A stretch of 26,205 bases of DNA, taken from Monoraphidium neglectum (taxonomy: Eukaryota; Chlorophyta; Chlorophyceae; Sphaeropleales; Selenastraceae). Positions 1-10,511 of the stretch are shown here, piece after piece (position 1 is the first letter of the stretch; every line of letters starts with the position of its first letter). Under the pieces are notes generated by a model, which was given only the letters and a program-made list of their open reading frames with translations, was not told the origin of the DNA and ran no database searches. The DNA lies in the NCBI RefSeq assembly GCF_000611645.1, contig NW_014013258.1, positions 3,320 through 29,524 on the forward strand, in the 5' to 3' direction. The position numbers and the translations under genes are program-made.

Positions 1-578
1 GGTGGGTGGGGCTTCACGGTTGGGTAGGGACGGGTGTCGCACAGTGGCATGGGTGCGAGCTGGTGTCAGTGCGGGTTACAAAGGAGGGGTGAGGATCGGG
101 TGGCGTTTTTGGAGCTCTGCGATTCTGTTCCGTCGTGGGTGGCCGTTTGAAACTCAACTCCACCGTAGCCACCCACCGGCGCATGAGCCTTGAATAAGTC
201 ACCTCAACTTGATGATGTTGGAAGATGGTGCTGCTGTGTAATTGATGTTTCCTGTGCGGTCCCTCAGGCGTACACCACCTGTTAGGATATGACATACACC
301 AGCGCGCGTTGACCGCCCGTTTGACCACACAGTGAAGGCACGCACAGCGGCTTGCTGTTGGCGCCTGCTCATCATTAGTCCCCGCATGACCACATTTGAT
401 CACTTGTGTACGGTAATCAGCAGCCACGCGCTGCATGCCCGCGCCACCTGGAGTGGGCCTCCTCTGCGCTGGTCGGTCTTAGAACACTTAATCCGAGACT
501 CAGCATCAGCATTTCTCGATTCTAGAGCAACCTGTGGAACAATCAAACACCCTAAAACGCCCGGGGGTGCGATAAATC
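1..578. other. No gene supported; flank upstream of bPH-domain gene
   Basis: I see no convincing exon here. Open frames exist on both strands but have no recognisable protein character and no good splice context. A TGTAA element on the plus strand near 236-240 could be the polyadenylation signal of a gene lying to the left of the window; nothing else supports that. Confidence 0.4.
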
Positions 579-1756
579 ATGGCGTCCACAGCCATCTGGC
601 GGGGGCCGTCCGTAAAGGCCGCGTGCCGGCCCTCTGCACGCCCATTTTTGTCAGTATCAGTGGCTCCTACATACCGCGCGCAGCCCAGGGACGTCTGCAG
701 GCGTGCTGCGGAGGAAGGTGCGCACGAGCGCCGCCCTGCGCGGCAAGCGCCGCGGCAGGCCCACATCGCTGCTTGGTGCTACTCCATTCGCCTCGAACCC
801 TCTTGGGTTGGAACCCCAGGCAGCATGCCAGTGGGCAGCAGCCAATCCAGGACGCAAGCTTGACGTCGAGGGCGCCACCACCACCCGGCCGCGGCCCGAC
901 CCTGGCCCGTACAACTCTGCGTGCAACCCACCTGCAGGCGCCCCTGCAACAGCGCCCGCCCCAGCCGACGCCGACCTGCCCGCGCCCGCCGCCGCTGCCG
1001 CTGCCGCCGCGCCTGCGAACGACTGGAGCGACGAGGTCGTCTTTTATGAGGGCAGCGGGTCAAACATCGAGCTGGTGCTGTCGATCCTGCTGTCAGCCAC
1101 GCTGATCTACGCGCCGCTGACGCTCGCGTCGGTCGGGCGGCGGCTGTGGATCACGATCAAGGTGGCCGTGGACGCGGGGAGGGGGGGGCGGCTTGGCGGG
1201 CGCTTTAGGGGACAGCGAGGCCGCTTTTGTGGGCGGATCTGGTCGCAGGCGCTCCGCAGCATAGGAACGGCCCTCAACAGGCATTCTAATGGCTGGGGGT
1301 CGTCGCATCCCCTGCGCTCAGCCTCAATCCCTGGTCCCGCGGCTTTGAGATCCGTAACAGCGCCTCTTCCTACCCCCTAGGTGACCAACAAGCGCATCGT
1401 CGTGACCAACACGTCCCCAGCCTTCAAAAACCAGACCCAGGTGGGCGGTGCGGCGCAGCAGGAGTTCACACCCACGTCGCTGTGCGCACAGGGCATGGCC
1501 ACGCAATAGGAGGCCGCCAATCGCTGGCACACCGCTCCCCTCCTTGCATGCTCTTGGCCCCAATCCCGGCCCCGCCACGCGCGACACCCGCCCGCAGGTG
1601 GCGTTCTCCCAGATCAAGGAGGTGCGCATGGTGCCGCGCGCGTTTGGCGCGTGGGGCGACATGGTGGTGTTCCTCAAGGACAAGTCGCGGCTGGAGCTGG
1701 TGGGGCTGGAGCGCTGCGAGGAGATCAAGAGGCACATCGACAGCTACATCAGCTAG
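579..1756 (+). CDS. Plastid-type membrane protein with bacterial PH-like (bPH) domain
   Basis: Predicted 231-residue protein from four exons: 579-717, 824-1161, 1381-1440 and 1598-1756. The last two introns (1162-1380 and 1441-1597) are clear, phase-0 GT-AG introns. The first intron is tentative: it is needed because the frame of exon 2 has no upstream ATG, while the ATG at 579 opens a frame beginning MASTAIWRGPSVKAACRP, which looks like a chloroplast transit peptide. A Pro/Ala-rich linker is followed near residue 113 by DWSDEVVFYEG, then a hydrophobic stretch (LVLSILLSATLIYAPLTL), then a beta-rich part containing TNKRIVVTNTSP, GAWGDMVVFLKD and an end helix. This order matches the bPH family (YdbS-like PH domain) found in cyanobacteria and plant plastids. 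Its biochemical role is not known to me; a plastid membrane location is inferred. Confidence 0.7.
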
Positions 1757-2551
1757 AGGGATCTGGCCGGCCCTCCAGCCTGCACTGCACCGGGTCGGCC
1801 GGGACCTGGCCGGCTGGGGTCCGCACATGTGCGCCCTCGTCGTGGCTGGGTGGCACCCTTGTTTGTGTTTAGAGGGGGTTTCTGAGCGATGCGTGTCTGG
1901 TGAGGGAGTGATGACGCGCGCCGTCACTTGCGGTGCGAGTGCCGCGGGACACCCAACGGCGAAGGATTGCAACGGCTTTCAACCGCAGTGCACGCGGCGA
2001 TGCACGGCGCGGCCTTCGTGCGCAGCAGACCCACATTTTTGCCTGCCATTCATCGTGGCACTCTTGTGACGCTGCACGTTCACGCAATTTACTGTCAGTC
2101 TTGACCATGGTAAACTCTCAGTGGCATGCGGCAGCAGGAGGCACCGCTTCATCCAGGTGCCCTGGTGTCCAGCTGTGCAGGTTCGTTTGTGGGACGCCCA
2201 GGTCAACACCGCCGCACCCGATCCTGCGTGGCAAACCGCAGCTAGCCTTGAGAACGCGGCAGCGAACTCGCACCAGCACAATGGAATGCAGGCGAGCGCG
2301 AATGTTATATTTTGACGGGCCATGCCCTCACTGAAAGCCAGCCTTGACACAAGCGCCACCAGCCTGCCCAGACACCCAAAACAAGACATAGATAAACGCC
2401 CATGAGCGGCACCGCATGACGAAGGCCATGACTGTTCAAGGTGACTCGGGAATAAGGCCGGTGATCGCAGTGAATTGCAGCTCCCAGCCGCCAGTGAAGT
2501 GCCATCGACCCCGAAGCCGCAGCCAAACGAACGCGCGCCCGCCGTCGGCCC
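1757..2551. other. Convergent intergenic region
   Basis: This region lies between the stop codons of two convergent genes and should hold both 3' untranslated regions. I found no clear TGTAA signal on either strand, no exon-like frame and no repeat. Confidence 0.5.
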
Positions 2552-3038
2552 TCATTCCCGCTTCACAGACACCTCCGGCTCAATGATCTGCTGCTGCCGC
2601 TGGCCCCGGGCCCCCTGCTGCTCGTCCCGCCGCGCCTCCGGCCCAGCGCGCCCGTCCTCAGCCTCCAGGGGCCGCGTCCGCGCCACCAGCTGGGCGGCCG
2701 CCACGACGCCGTCGAGCACATACCACCGCGCCACGTCCCCCAGCCGCTCGTGCTCCTCCTGGCTCACCGCCCGCCCGTCCGCCCCGACAAACGCGGCCCC
2801 GCTGGGCGGCGGGCCGCCGAGTGCGGCGCAGAGCACGCCCAGGTGGCGGACGTAGCCGCCGCCGCGCGCGTCGCCGCCGTGCTGGTCGAACAAGGCGCGC
2901 TCCATGGTGCGTGCGGCCTCAAACGGGTCCACCGCGCAGGGCGGTAGCAGGTGGGCGGCGAGGCGGAGGAGGGCGGCGTCGCGCGCCGCGTCGCCGAGGG
3001 AGCGCAGCGGCACGAGCTCCTGCAGGAACTGCTGGAAG

Positions 3039-3082
<44 letters not shown>

Positions 3083-3256
3083 AAGCTGCGGCTGCTGCTT
3101 ATGCTGCGGCAGCAGTTGCCCCGCGCCTGTGTTGCCCCGATTGGACACGATCGCACCGCCCGCGCTGCTGGGCAGTCGTGAGCGCGGTGGGGCAGGCGGA
3201 GAGGCCGGCCCGGCCGAGGTGCCGCGATCGGGCGGGCCCTCGCTGAGACGTGCCCG

Positions 3257-3305
<49 letters not shown>

Positions 3306-3740
3306 GTTAGGCGCGGCTTGATGTCCCAGCGCTCCGACAGCTGCTTCACCGCCTCGTCCGCACCGCCGCCGGCCGGGTGCAGCGCCTGCATCGTCGCCAG
3401 GTGCTGCACCCACTTCCGCAGCACCACGCCCAGCGGCTGCCCTGCCATGACCTCCGCCGCCACGCGGGCGTCCTGCGCAGCGAGATCGCGCAGCGCGGGC
3501 TCCGCCTTTGCCATCAACTCCGGGAACCCGCGCGCCAGCTGCTCCTCAGCTTCCGCCAGCTGCCGCTGCGCCATGTCCATCTGCTGCTGCAGCTTCTTCA
3601 CCGCCTGCTGCTTGGTCATGCGCTCCCTGACGAGCGCCATCAGCCCCTGGGTCGGCGCCTCCAGGTCGAGCGCGGCCTGTGCAAACGGCCGCTGCTCAGC
3701 CGGGTACGACGCCGGGTCGATTGGCGGTGGCGGCGGCTGC

Positions 3741-3776
<36 letters not shown>

Positions 3777-5139
3777 GTCGGCGGCAGCACTGGCGCGGCC
3801 GAGGGCGACTCGCTGCGCTGTGCGGCGATCGCTGCGCCTGCCGCGCCCCGCGTTGGGCGCGCCCTTCTCCCGCGGCCTGCCGTGTCGGGCGCCTCGGCTT
3901 GCTGCTCCTGGGCCTCGCCCCCTGCGGCTCCTGACGTCCCCTGGGGCTTGCGTCGCTGGCCGCCAGGGCGGGCACCCTTAGCGGGCACCTGCTTGGCCTG
4001 CTGGTGCGGCTGCTCTTTGTCCTGAGAGCGCTGGCGCTTGGGCCGCTTGACGCCCGCCTTTGGAGCCTCCCCATCATCGTGCTCCTCCCCGTCCTCTTCA
4101 TTCCCCTCCTCGTCGTCACCCTCCTCCGCTTTGCCCTGCTGGGCCCCCTCGTGCCCCTCCTCTTCCTCGTCCTGCTTCTGCTGCTTCTGCTGCTGCCGCC
4201 GCGGCCGCTTCTTGCCGCTCTCTGCCAGCGCTGCCGCAGCGCCGGCCGCCGCCCGCCTGCCGCTGCCAGCCCGCCTGAGCGCAGCGCCGCGCCGCCGCGG
4301 CGGCGTGTCCCCCTGGTCGCTGCTGTCGCTGCCGCCCTCCTCCTCCTCATGGGCGGCGTCGTCACCGTGGTCGTCCTCCCCGCTGTGCGCCCCGCGCCCG
4401 CGGTCGCGGTTGCGCCCGGACCGCAGCCGCGTGCTGGCCAGCTGCGGCTTCTTGCCGGCCGTCGCCGGGTCGTAGGCGTCGGGGACGCGACGCTCCTGCT
4501 GGTTGCGAAGGCGCATGCTCGTGGTGCTTTGCAGTGCTGGCGCTGCAGCAGGTTGCTTCGGCTTGCTGTCGTGCGCAGGATGCCCCGTCTCCGGCTGATG
4601 TGCCAGCCCCAGATCTTTCGGGTGCCCCTGCTGCTCATTCTGCGCCGGCTGCTGCTGCTGTGCCCCTGGGCCCCCCTCAACCGTCAGTTCCTGCTGCGCC
4701 TGCTGCTGCCCCTCATGGTTGGGCTGTTCGCCCGATGCTGCCTCCAATGCGGCGGGCGCCGCGGAAGCATGGGTGGTTTCTTCCGCATGGAGCTTTGCTG
4801 GGGCAAAGTTATCGTGCTCCGCAACAGGAACACCTTTCTGCAAGCGGGCGCGTTAAGACATGGCGGCCAAGTAACGCGTTGCAGGGTGCGCTGAGCGCGC
4901 CGCATGAGGCCCGACAACACAGGGCATAGTTCTTGACAGCACCACAGCACGGCGGGCTCCAGATCAGTCTCCATGATCGAGTTGCATCCATTGACAACGA
5001 CAGCGCCGGGAGGCAGGGTGACGGCACTCACGGTTTGCAAACTCAAAGTTTTGCGGAGCGGCTGCGAGTCCTCATCCGCCTCGTCCTCTGACATAGGGCT
5101 TGGCTGCTGTTGCTGCGGTGGCTCCTCTTTTGACTCCAT
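2552..5139 (-). CDS. Gln-rich, charged, probably nuclear protein with possible TFIIS-central-like domain
   Basis: Predicted 797-residue protein in two exons: 5139-5032 (MESKEEPPQQQQPSPMSEDE start) and 4837-2552. The intron has a strong GTGAGT donor and a TTGCAG acceptor, phase 0. Residues about 120-340 alternate basic clusters (GVKRPKRQRSQDKEQ, PPRRRGAALRR) with acidic runs (HEEEEGGSDSSDQGD, EDGEEHDDGE), typical of nuclear disordered proteins. PolyQ runs lie near residues 390-401, 547-562 and 621-636. Between the first two is a helical, coiled-coil-like stretch (about 435-541, including QQQMDMAQRQLAEAEEQLA). Residues about 640-760 are a compact, non-repetitive region; FEAARTMERALFDQHGG and YVRHLGVLCAALGGP resemble the helices of the TFIIS central domain, but only loosely. 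I do not recognise an orthologue. Transcription- or chromatin-related work is inference. Confidence 0.7.
3041..3082 (-). repeat. CTG/CAG microsatellite, 14 units, coding polyQ
   Basis: Fourteen uninterrupted CTG triplets on the plus strand, read as CAG (Gln) in the minus-strand Gln-rich gene. This is the third and most C-terminal polyQ tract of that protein. Confidence 0.95.
3260..3304 (-). repeat. CTG/CAG microsatellite, 15 units, coding polyQ
   Basis: Fifteen uninterrupted CTG triplets on the plus strand, read as Gln in the minus-strand gene. The tract separates the coiled-coil-like region from a Pro/Ser-rich linker. It is a likely length polymorphism. Confidence 0.95.
3743..3775 (-). repeat. 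CTG/CAG microsatellite, 11 units, coding polyQ
   Basis: Eleven CTG triplets on the plus strand, read as Gln in the minus-strand gene and followed in the protein by a short polyproline run. The Q-then-P arrangement is common in nuclear coactivator-like disordered regions. Confidence 0.95.
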
Positions 5140-5387
5140 TTGGTCCCGTCGAAGGGCGCGTCGACCAGATCAGCACCACGCTGATCGGCAAAGACAAGCA
5201 AGTCTCCTAGCCCTTCATATTTATTGGACAGGAAAATACCGCATCAAATCCGTGTGATGCAATCAGGACGCAGTTGGTATCAGATCAATTAGTCTTTCGG
5301 CAACAACGGCTTTGCTAAGCAGCAGCTGCACTGCAAGCATTGGCCGTGACCCCATTGGCATGAAGCAAAGCTGTGTGCGGTTCCCAT
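5140..5387. promoter_or_regulatory. Shared divergent promoter region
   Basis: The 248 bp between two divergently starting ATGs (5139 minus, 5388 plus) must hold both 5' untranslated regions and promoters. It is visibly richer in A and T than the genes. At 5217-5227 the minus strand reads CCAATAAATAT, a CCAAT element fused to an AT-rich TATA-like stretch about 80 bp upstream of the minus-strand ATG. The position supports a core promoter for the minus gene; the assignment is inference. Confidence 0.4.
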
Positions 5388-7186
5388 ATGCTGAAGCGCG
5401 TGTTCGACCCGCCGCCACGGACGCTCGACTCGAGCGCCTTTGAGGCGCTCCTGGCCAAGCGCACGCTTGCCGAGCTGCGTGCAGCCGTCCAGGACGGAAC
5501 CTTTGAGGCCGCTCAGCGGAAGGCCTTCAAGCGCGGGCGCGCTGTCACATGCTCGGCATCGTCCGGGAGCGAGGGCGTGAGCAGCGGCGGCGGAGCCGTT
5601 GGGGGCGGCGATGGCGCCAACAGCGCGATCAGCGGCGGCGCCAGCGCCGGCGGCTCGGGCGCCCGTGCTAGCGGCGGCCACGGCGCGGGCGTCAGCAGCG
5701 CGCGGGGGGCCAAGCCACGGCACGAAGGCGGCGGCGGCGGCGGCGGCGGCACCGGCGACTGCACGGCCGCCTCGGGCCCTGGCGTGCACCACGGAGATGG
5801 CGGCAGCCCCACTGAGCCCCAGGTTGACCCCGAGTGGCAGCGCCAGCAGCTAGCTGCGGTGCAGCGGGAGATCGAGGAGGAGCAGGCCGCCAGCCGCGAG
5901 GATAAGCGGGCGGAGCGGGCGCGGCTGGCGGCGGAGCAGGAGGCGGCGACTGCTGAGCTGGCGGAGCTGCGGGAGCGGCTGCAGGGCATCAAGGGCGAGA
6001 AGCACGAGGCGGTGCAGCAGCTGAAAAAGGTAGGCTCAGGGTGGGCTGCCAACCAGGCTGTTTGATTTGTAATCGCGAGTCGCAGCATAGAGGTGACTTG
6101 TCTTCTGGCTGGGGCTGTGCACGCAGGGGCATGCATCCTCCCTGCGCCACCCCAAAAATTTTCAAGCCGTGTTCTAGCAGCTTGTGCGCCTTGAAGCATC
6201 AGAGGGGCGCTCATAATTGCATTGAGGGCGCTTGCGTGTATCTCTTGCAGGTACTGCAGATTGAGCAGGAGGCGCAGCGGCAGGCAGCCCAGGCGGCTCG
6301 GGAAGCTGCTGCCCAGCAGCAGCGAGAGCAACAGCAGCAACTCTTGCTGCAGCAGCAGCAGCAGCAACGCGAGCGCGAGCGCGAACGCGCCGCCGCACAG
6401 GCGCTGGCGCAGCAACAGCAACAGCAGCAGAGGCAGTGGCAGCCCTCAGACCAGCAGCAGCATGGTCCAGGGCTCCAATCGCAGCGGTCGGCGCCGCCCG
6501 GCTTCCTTGCATCACCTCAAGCGCAGCAACATCAACATCAGCAGCCAGGAGGGCATGGTGGGCATGGCCCCAGCTGGCGAGGTGGCCCCGCAGCGCCGCA
6601 GCCGGCCGGCGGCGGCGGGCGCGGCTGGGTGGGCGGCCCAGACGGCCACCGCGGCGGCAGCGGGCCTCCTGATCGCTCTGGCGGCCCTGCGGGCGCAGGA
6701 GGCCGTGGCGCTGGCCCCGGCCCAGGCGGCCAGCAGTGGCAGCAGCCGCTGCCACCACAGCAGCGGCGGCCTCCGGCCTTGCCACCTGGCTTTAGCGGCG
6801 CCGGCGCCGGCGGCGGGGTCGGGGGCGGGGCCGCCAGCGGCGGCGTTGGTGGCGGCGGGTGGGGCAGTGGGGGTCCGGGCCGGGGCGCGACTAGCATGAG
6901 CCGCTCGCAGAGCCTGCAGCTGCCACGGACCCCCAGGGGCATGGATGCCGAGGAGGGGGAGGCGCTGCCGACGTCCCCAGGCTGGGCCCCCATGCCACGC
7001 GGCGGCGGCCCGTCCCCGCGCGACGGCCCTGGTGGGGCTGGAGGGCCAGGGCAACACCCGGGGCAACAAGGGCCGGGGTGGTATGGGGGCCGCGGATATC
7101 CAGGTGGCGGCGGCGGCGCTCCGCACTGGGGCAGGGGATCATTCGCAATGCGCGGGGGCCGTTACGGCGGCCGTTTTGGGCCCTGA
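5388..7186 (+). CDS. Coiled-coil protein with Gly-rich linker and RGG-like C-terminus
   Basis: Predicted 525-residue protein in two exons, 5388-6029 and 6251-7186, with a clean intron (AAG|GTAGGC to TCTCTTGCAG, phase 0). The start is the ATG at 5388, giving MLKRVFDPPPRTLDSSAFEA. Residues 1-65 are compact and helical. Residues about 66-140 are a Gly/Ser/Ala linker. Residues about 146-270 form a long charged helix crossing the intron (QREIEEEQAASREDKRAERA, then IEQEAQRQAAQAAREAAAQQ), predicted coiled coil. This is followed by polyQ with an RERERER run, then a 250-residue Gly/Pro/Arg/Gln-rich tail ending MRGGRYGGRFGP, RGG-like and aromatic-punctuated. Such tails are typical of RNA-binding or condensate-forming proteins, but there is no RRM or helicase domain. 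Orthologue not recognised. Confidence 0.75.
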
Positions 7187-7303
7187 CTACGTAACCATTC
7201 CTTGATATGACACTGCAATTGTGAGCCGCATCTCATGGCTGCCTTGCAATGCAACAAACTGGCTGCTTCAATGACCTCCGTGCATGATATTGGATGCGAA
7301 TTG

Positions 7304-7308
7304 TGTAA
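7304..7308 (+). terminator. TGTAA polyadenylation signal candidate
   Basis: TGTAA lies about 118 nt past the stop codon of the RGG-like gene on the same strand. TGTAA is the usual poly(A) signal of green algae, and the flanking sequence is locally AT-richer than the coding region. A single pentamer can occur by chance. Confidence 0.5.
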
Positions 7309-8007
7309 TCTGGAGTCCTCTGCACGCATCAGAATACCTCTGGCACGCTGCATTAAGGCAGCACGTGGCCTGGGCTCACCTCAGATACTGCCGGCCGAGG
7401 CAAAAGGTGAGGCGTCTCGAGAGGGGCAGCACGGAGTAAGACAACGAGCAAATGCACAATGCAGCAATGATGTGGTCGGCTCCGCAGTAGGAGGTTCGAC
7501 CCTGCAATCGGGGGCAAGGAACATTGACGCATTGCGCCCAAGGCTGAGCTCAGGTTGAGCTCGAGCGGTGCGGCGGTTTCGCCAACACCATCAGGCGACG
7601 CCCTGGCGCATATCGTAGACGCACTCGACCGGCTCAGTGGCCAGGATGGTGATGCGGGATAATGAGAGAACAACGTATCCAAGCATTCCGCCGCTGCCGG
7701 AGTAGATGAGCTAAGATCGACAGATCCGGGAAGGACCGATCTACGGTATGTGGTTGCCTGATCAACACGCACATTCAGATGAGCCTTAAGACAGGCCGCT
7801 AAGTCATCCAGACGCTCCACGCACCAAAATCCCGACGGAGGCAAAGACTCTGCTTGGGCTGTTCTTACTGCTTTGTCTGAACGCATACAAGAAGGATCGT
7901 GTGGATAAGCACGCTGACAGCCTGGCGCACGCCGAGTGTCGCGCCTGTGAGACGTGCTAGCGCCGCGCGACGCGCTCTGCAGCCGAACAGCGCTGACGTC
8001 CGCTTCG
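7309..8007. other. Intergenic region upstream of IBR5-like gene
   Basis: There is no exon-like frame on either strand with codon character matching the neighbours. The last ~150 bases before 8008 should contain the 5' untranslated region and promoter of the phosphatase gene. A tRNA-like GGTTCGA at 7493 has no matching cloverleaf. Confidence 0.45.
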
Positions 8008-10468
8008 ATGAAGGGCAAGCGAGAGCGGGAGGAGGCGTGCAGCATCTGTGGACACTACCATGACGTGAGCACCTCAGACAGTGGGCGGAGGGTCGCACAC
8101 GTGGCCAGATCACCCCCGCCTCGTGCAAGCGGCGCCTTTTCTGTCTTGATCGCGGCCAGCTTGTTCGGCGATGCTGTCCACACCTGCTCAAGCGCCCGCC
8201 CCCATCCCCGGCACACACAAACATTGCACTCATCCTGGTGCACGCTCTGTCTCGCTTTACAGTACGAGGGCGGGGAGCCGTGCAAGGTGTGCGGCCACGT
8301 CCTTGCTGTGTCAACAGCGGGGCGACCAGAGACCGTCATGCCCACCACTGTGGTTCCCGGTTTCCTCTACCTGGGCAGGTGAATTACCAGCCGCAGTAGC
8401 TCTTGGAAAGAACGCAGCGCAGTCCGCCGTTGGTCCTGCCATGGCGTGGGCCGGCAGATGCAGTGGGCGGGTATAATGAGCGGCGGGCGGTGGGGCGCGC
8501 GTGCAGCGGCATGCGGTACAAATGCGCGCATGTACACAGGCATCCAAGCATGCACGCATGCGCGCACACCACCTGGTGCATGCGGTGGTCCAGCTGCCAA
8601 CGGGCACACATGCATGAGAGTCCTTAGTCGATGGCGCCCAGGTTGCCTTTGCATGAGCCATGCCCGCAGTCCACCCAGGTGTCCCCGCTTCTTGCGGATG
8701 CCATCATGGACCCATGCGTCGCCGCCCGCACCCCGCATGCCTCTCACAGCTACGACACCGCGTCGCGCCAGGAGCTCCTCAGGGCCATGCAGATCACAGA
8801 CATTCTCAACGTGAGGAGGGGTCGGCCACAGCTGTGGGTGTGACTGCGCTTGAAAGGTGTGTCAGCTGGTGCATGCGGCTTCGATGCCGGGGTGGCTTGG
8901 ATGGGTGGACGGGGCCGAGGTGCATGCTTGACCCGTCATAATGTCACAGCCCCAGCACAATTTTAGGGCGCCGCGCGAATGCATCAGGCCGCAGCACGCA
9001 TACGGCTGCCGGATAATACCCTGCAGCCGCATGCACATCTGACTGATGCTGTCGTTTCTGGTGGCGATGCCCCTGCAGACTGTGCCCAGCTGCCAGCCAC
9101 TGTTCAAGAACACATTCAACTACCTTACAGTGTCAACCGCACCCCCAGAGTTTGAGCAGTGCTTTGAGTTTTTGGGTGCGCTGGCTGACTCGTATGCAAT
9201 TGCATGCAGGGACGCGCTCGCTCGTGTAAGCCTGCTGCGGTAACAGGCACGCTTTCCGTGCGGCTTTGCCCCTTGTAAAGCGAGGTGTTGTCTTGCTGCA
9301 CGCTCTTTTATGCCATTCGGTCATGCAGCTCCCCTGTTTGAAGCCGCCACACCTCCATCACTGACTTGCCGGTTGCTCTGCCGCCGTGCACCCTTGCATC
9401 GCCCTCCACTGCCCCTCAGACAAGGTCAACAGCGAGAACAAGCGCGTCCTGGTGTACTGCATGAGTGGCGTGTCGAGGTAGGAGGGCAGGGCAAGCGGCA
9501 AGGGTGCCTGCGATGCGGGCTGCGGCATGCCCGACTGCTGTTGCGCCGAAAACCCGCTCCTGCGGGCCGGTAGCATGCGCCTCCTGAGATTGCCTTGCAT
9601 GCACCCGCCTCCCCTTCATGCGCTTCGAGGACCATGCCTCCTTTCCTGTTGCCCAGTCGTACAGACTCCACGGATTCACCTGTCCTTCCCATCCTCCACA
9701 CTGATCCACCAACTGGTCCCGTGTTGACCACCCACACACCCACACCAGGGGCCCCGCGGTGGTGATTGGCTACCTCATGAAGCTCCGCAACTGGCGGCTG
9801 GTGGAGGCCTACAAATGGGTCAAAGACAAGCGGCCCCTGGTCAACATATCGCAGGGTGCGCTCATTTCCGCATGACGGGGGCGTGGGGAAGTCCGGCAGC
9901 CTGAATGGGTGAAAGCCTACACGGATATCTCTTGGCTTGCAAAACGTTTGCAGTGCCACTCATGCTGAGCCATCTTTCAAACGCCGCCGTGACGCGCGGG
10001 CCGTGCGCAGCGGCGCTGGTCAAGCGCTTCAGCAGAGGAGAGCCCGCTGCCCTGACCGCACTCCGGCCAAACTCATTGGCTTTGCCCCATGTCTTGTCCC
10101 ACGTTGCCCTGCAGGGGACACCAAGCGGCTGGTTGACCTGGAGATGCGGCTACACAACTCATGCTCGGTGCCCTTTGGCTTTGCAGCCGTCAGCCTGCCA
10201 GGTGCGCTGTGGCACGCAACCGGGCTCAAATTTGCCTTGGCTGCAGTACCCGTGTCTGTGCTGTCCCAAGTTGGACGCGCTTGCAGAGATGTGCAGGCAG
10301 CAGACACATTGGGGCGGGGGGGGGGGGGGGAGTCCGGGGTGCTTCTGGATGATGACAGCCACCCAAGGAATCCAGGCCTGATGCCGTCTTGCGGGCTGCT
10401 GAAGTGACCCCGTCTCACCCGCAGGTTCGCTCGTCCCGCAGCAGCAGCAGCATACACACGCACAGGAA

Positions 10469-10511
<43 letters not shown>

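Noticed and set aside
14..436. 140-codon minus-strand frame at the left edge
   Set aside because: His/Pro/Arg/Cys-rich composition typical of a chance GC-rich frame; no domain, no splice partner.
703..1380. Start of the bPH gene at 703
   Set aside because: The first codon there is GTG, not ATG; the transit-like ATG at 579 with a short intron is more plausible for a nuclear gene.
3129..4894. Long plus-strand and alternative minus-strand frames overlapping the Gln-rich nuclear protein
   Set aside because: GC-rich, stop-poor shadow frames; no domain signal, and the minus-strand frame chosen has charged and helical segments plus a clean upstream exon.
5373..5387. Upstream start for the RGG-like gene
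   Set aside because: That codon is GTG; the first ATG in frame is at 5388.
7485..7515. tRNA-like GGTTCGA box
   Set aside because: No matching acceptor, D or anticodon stems in the preceding 70 bases.
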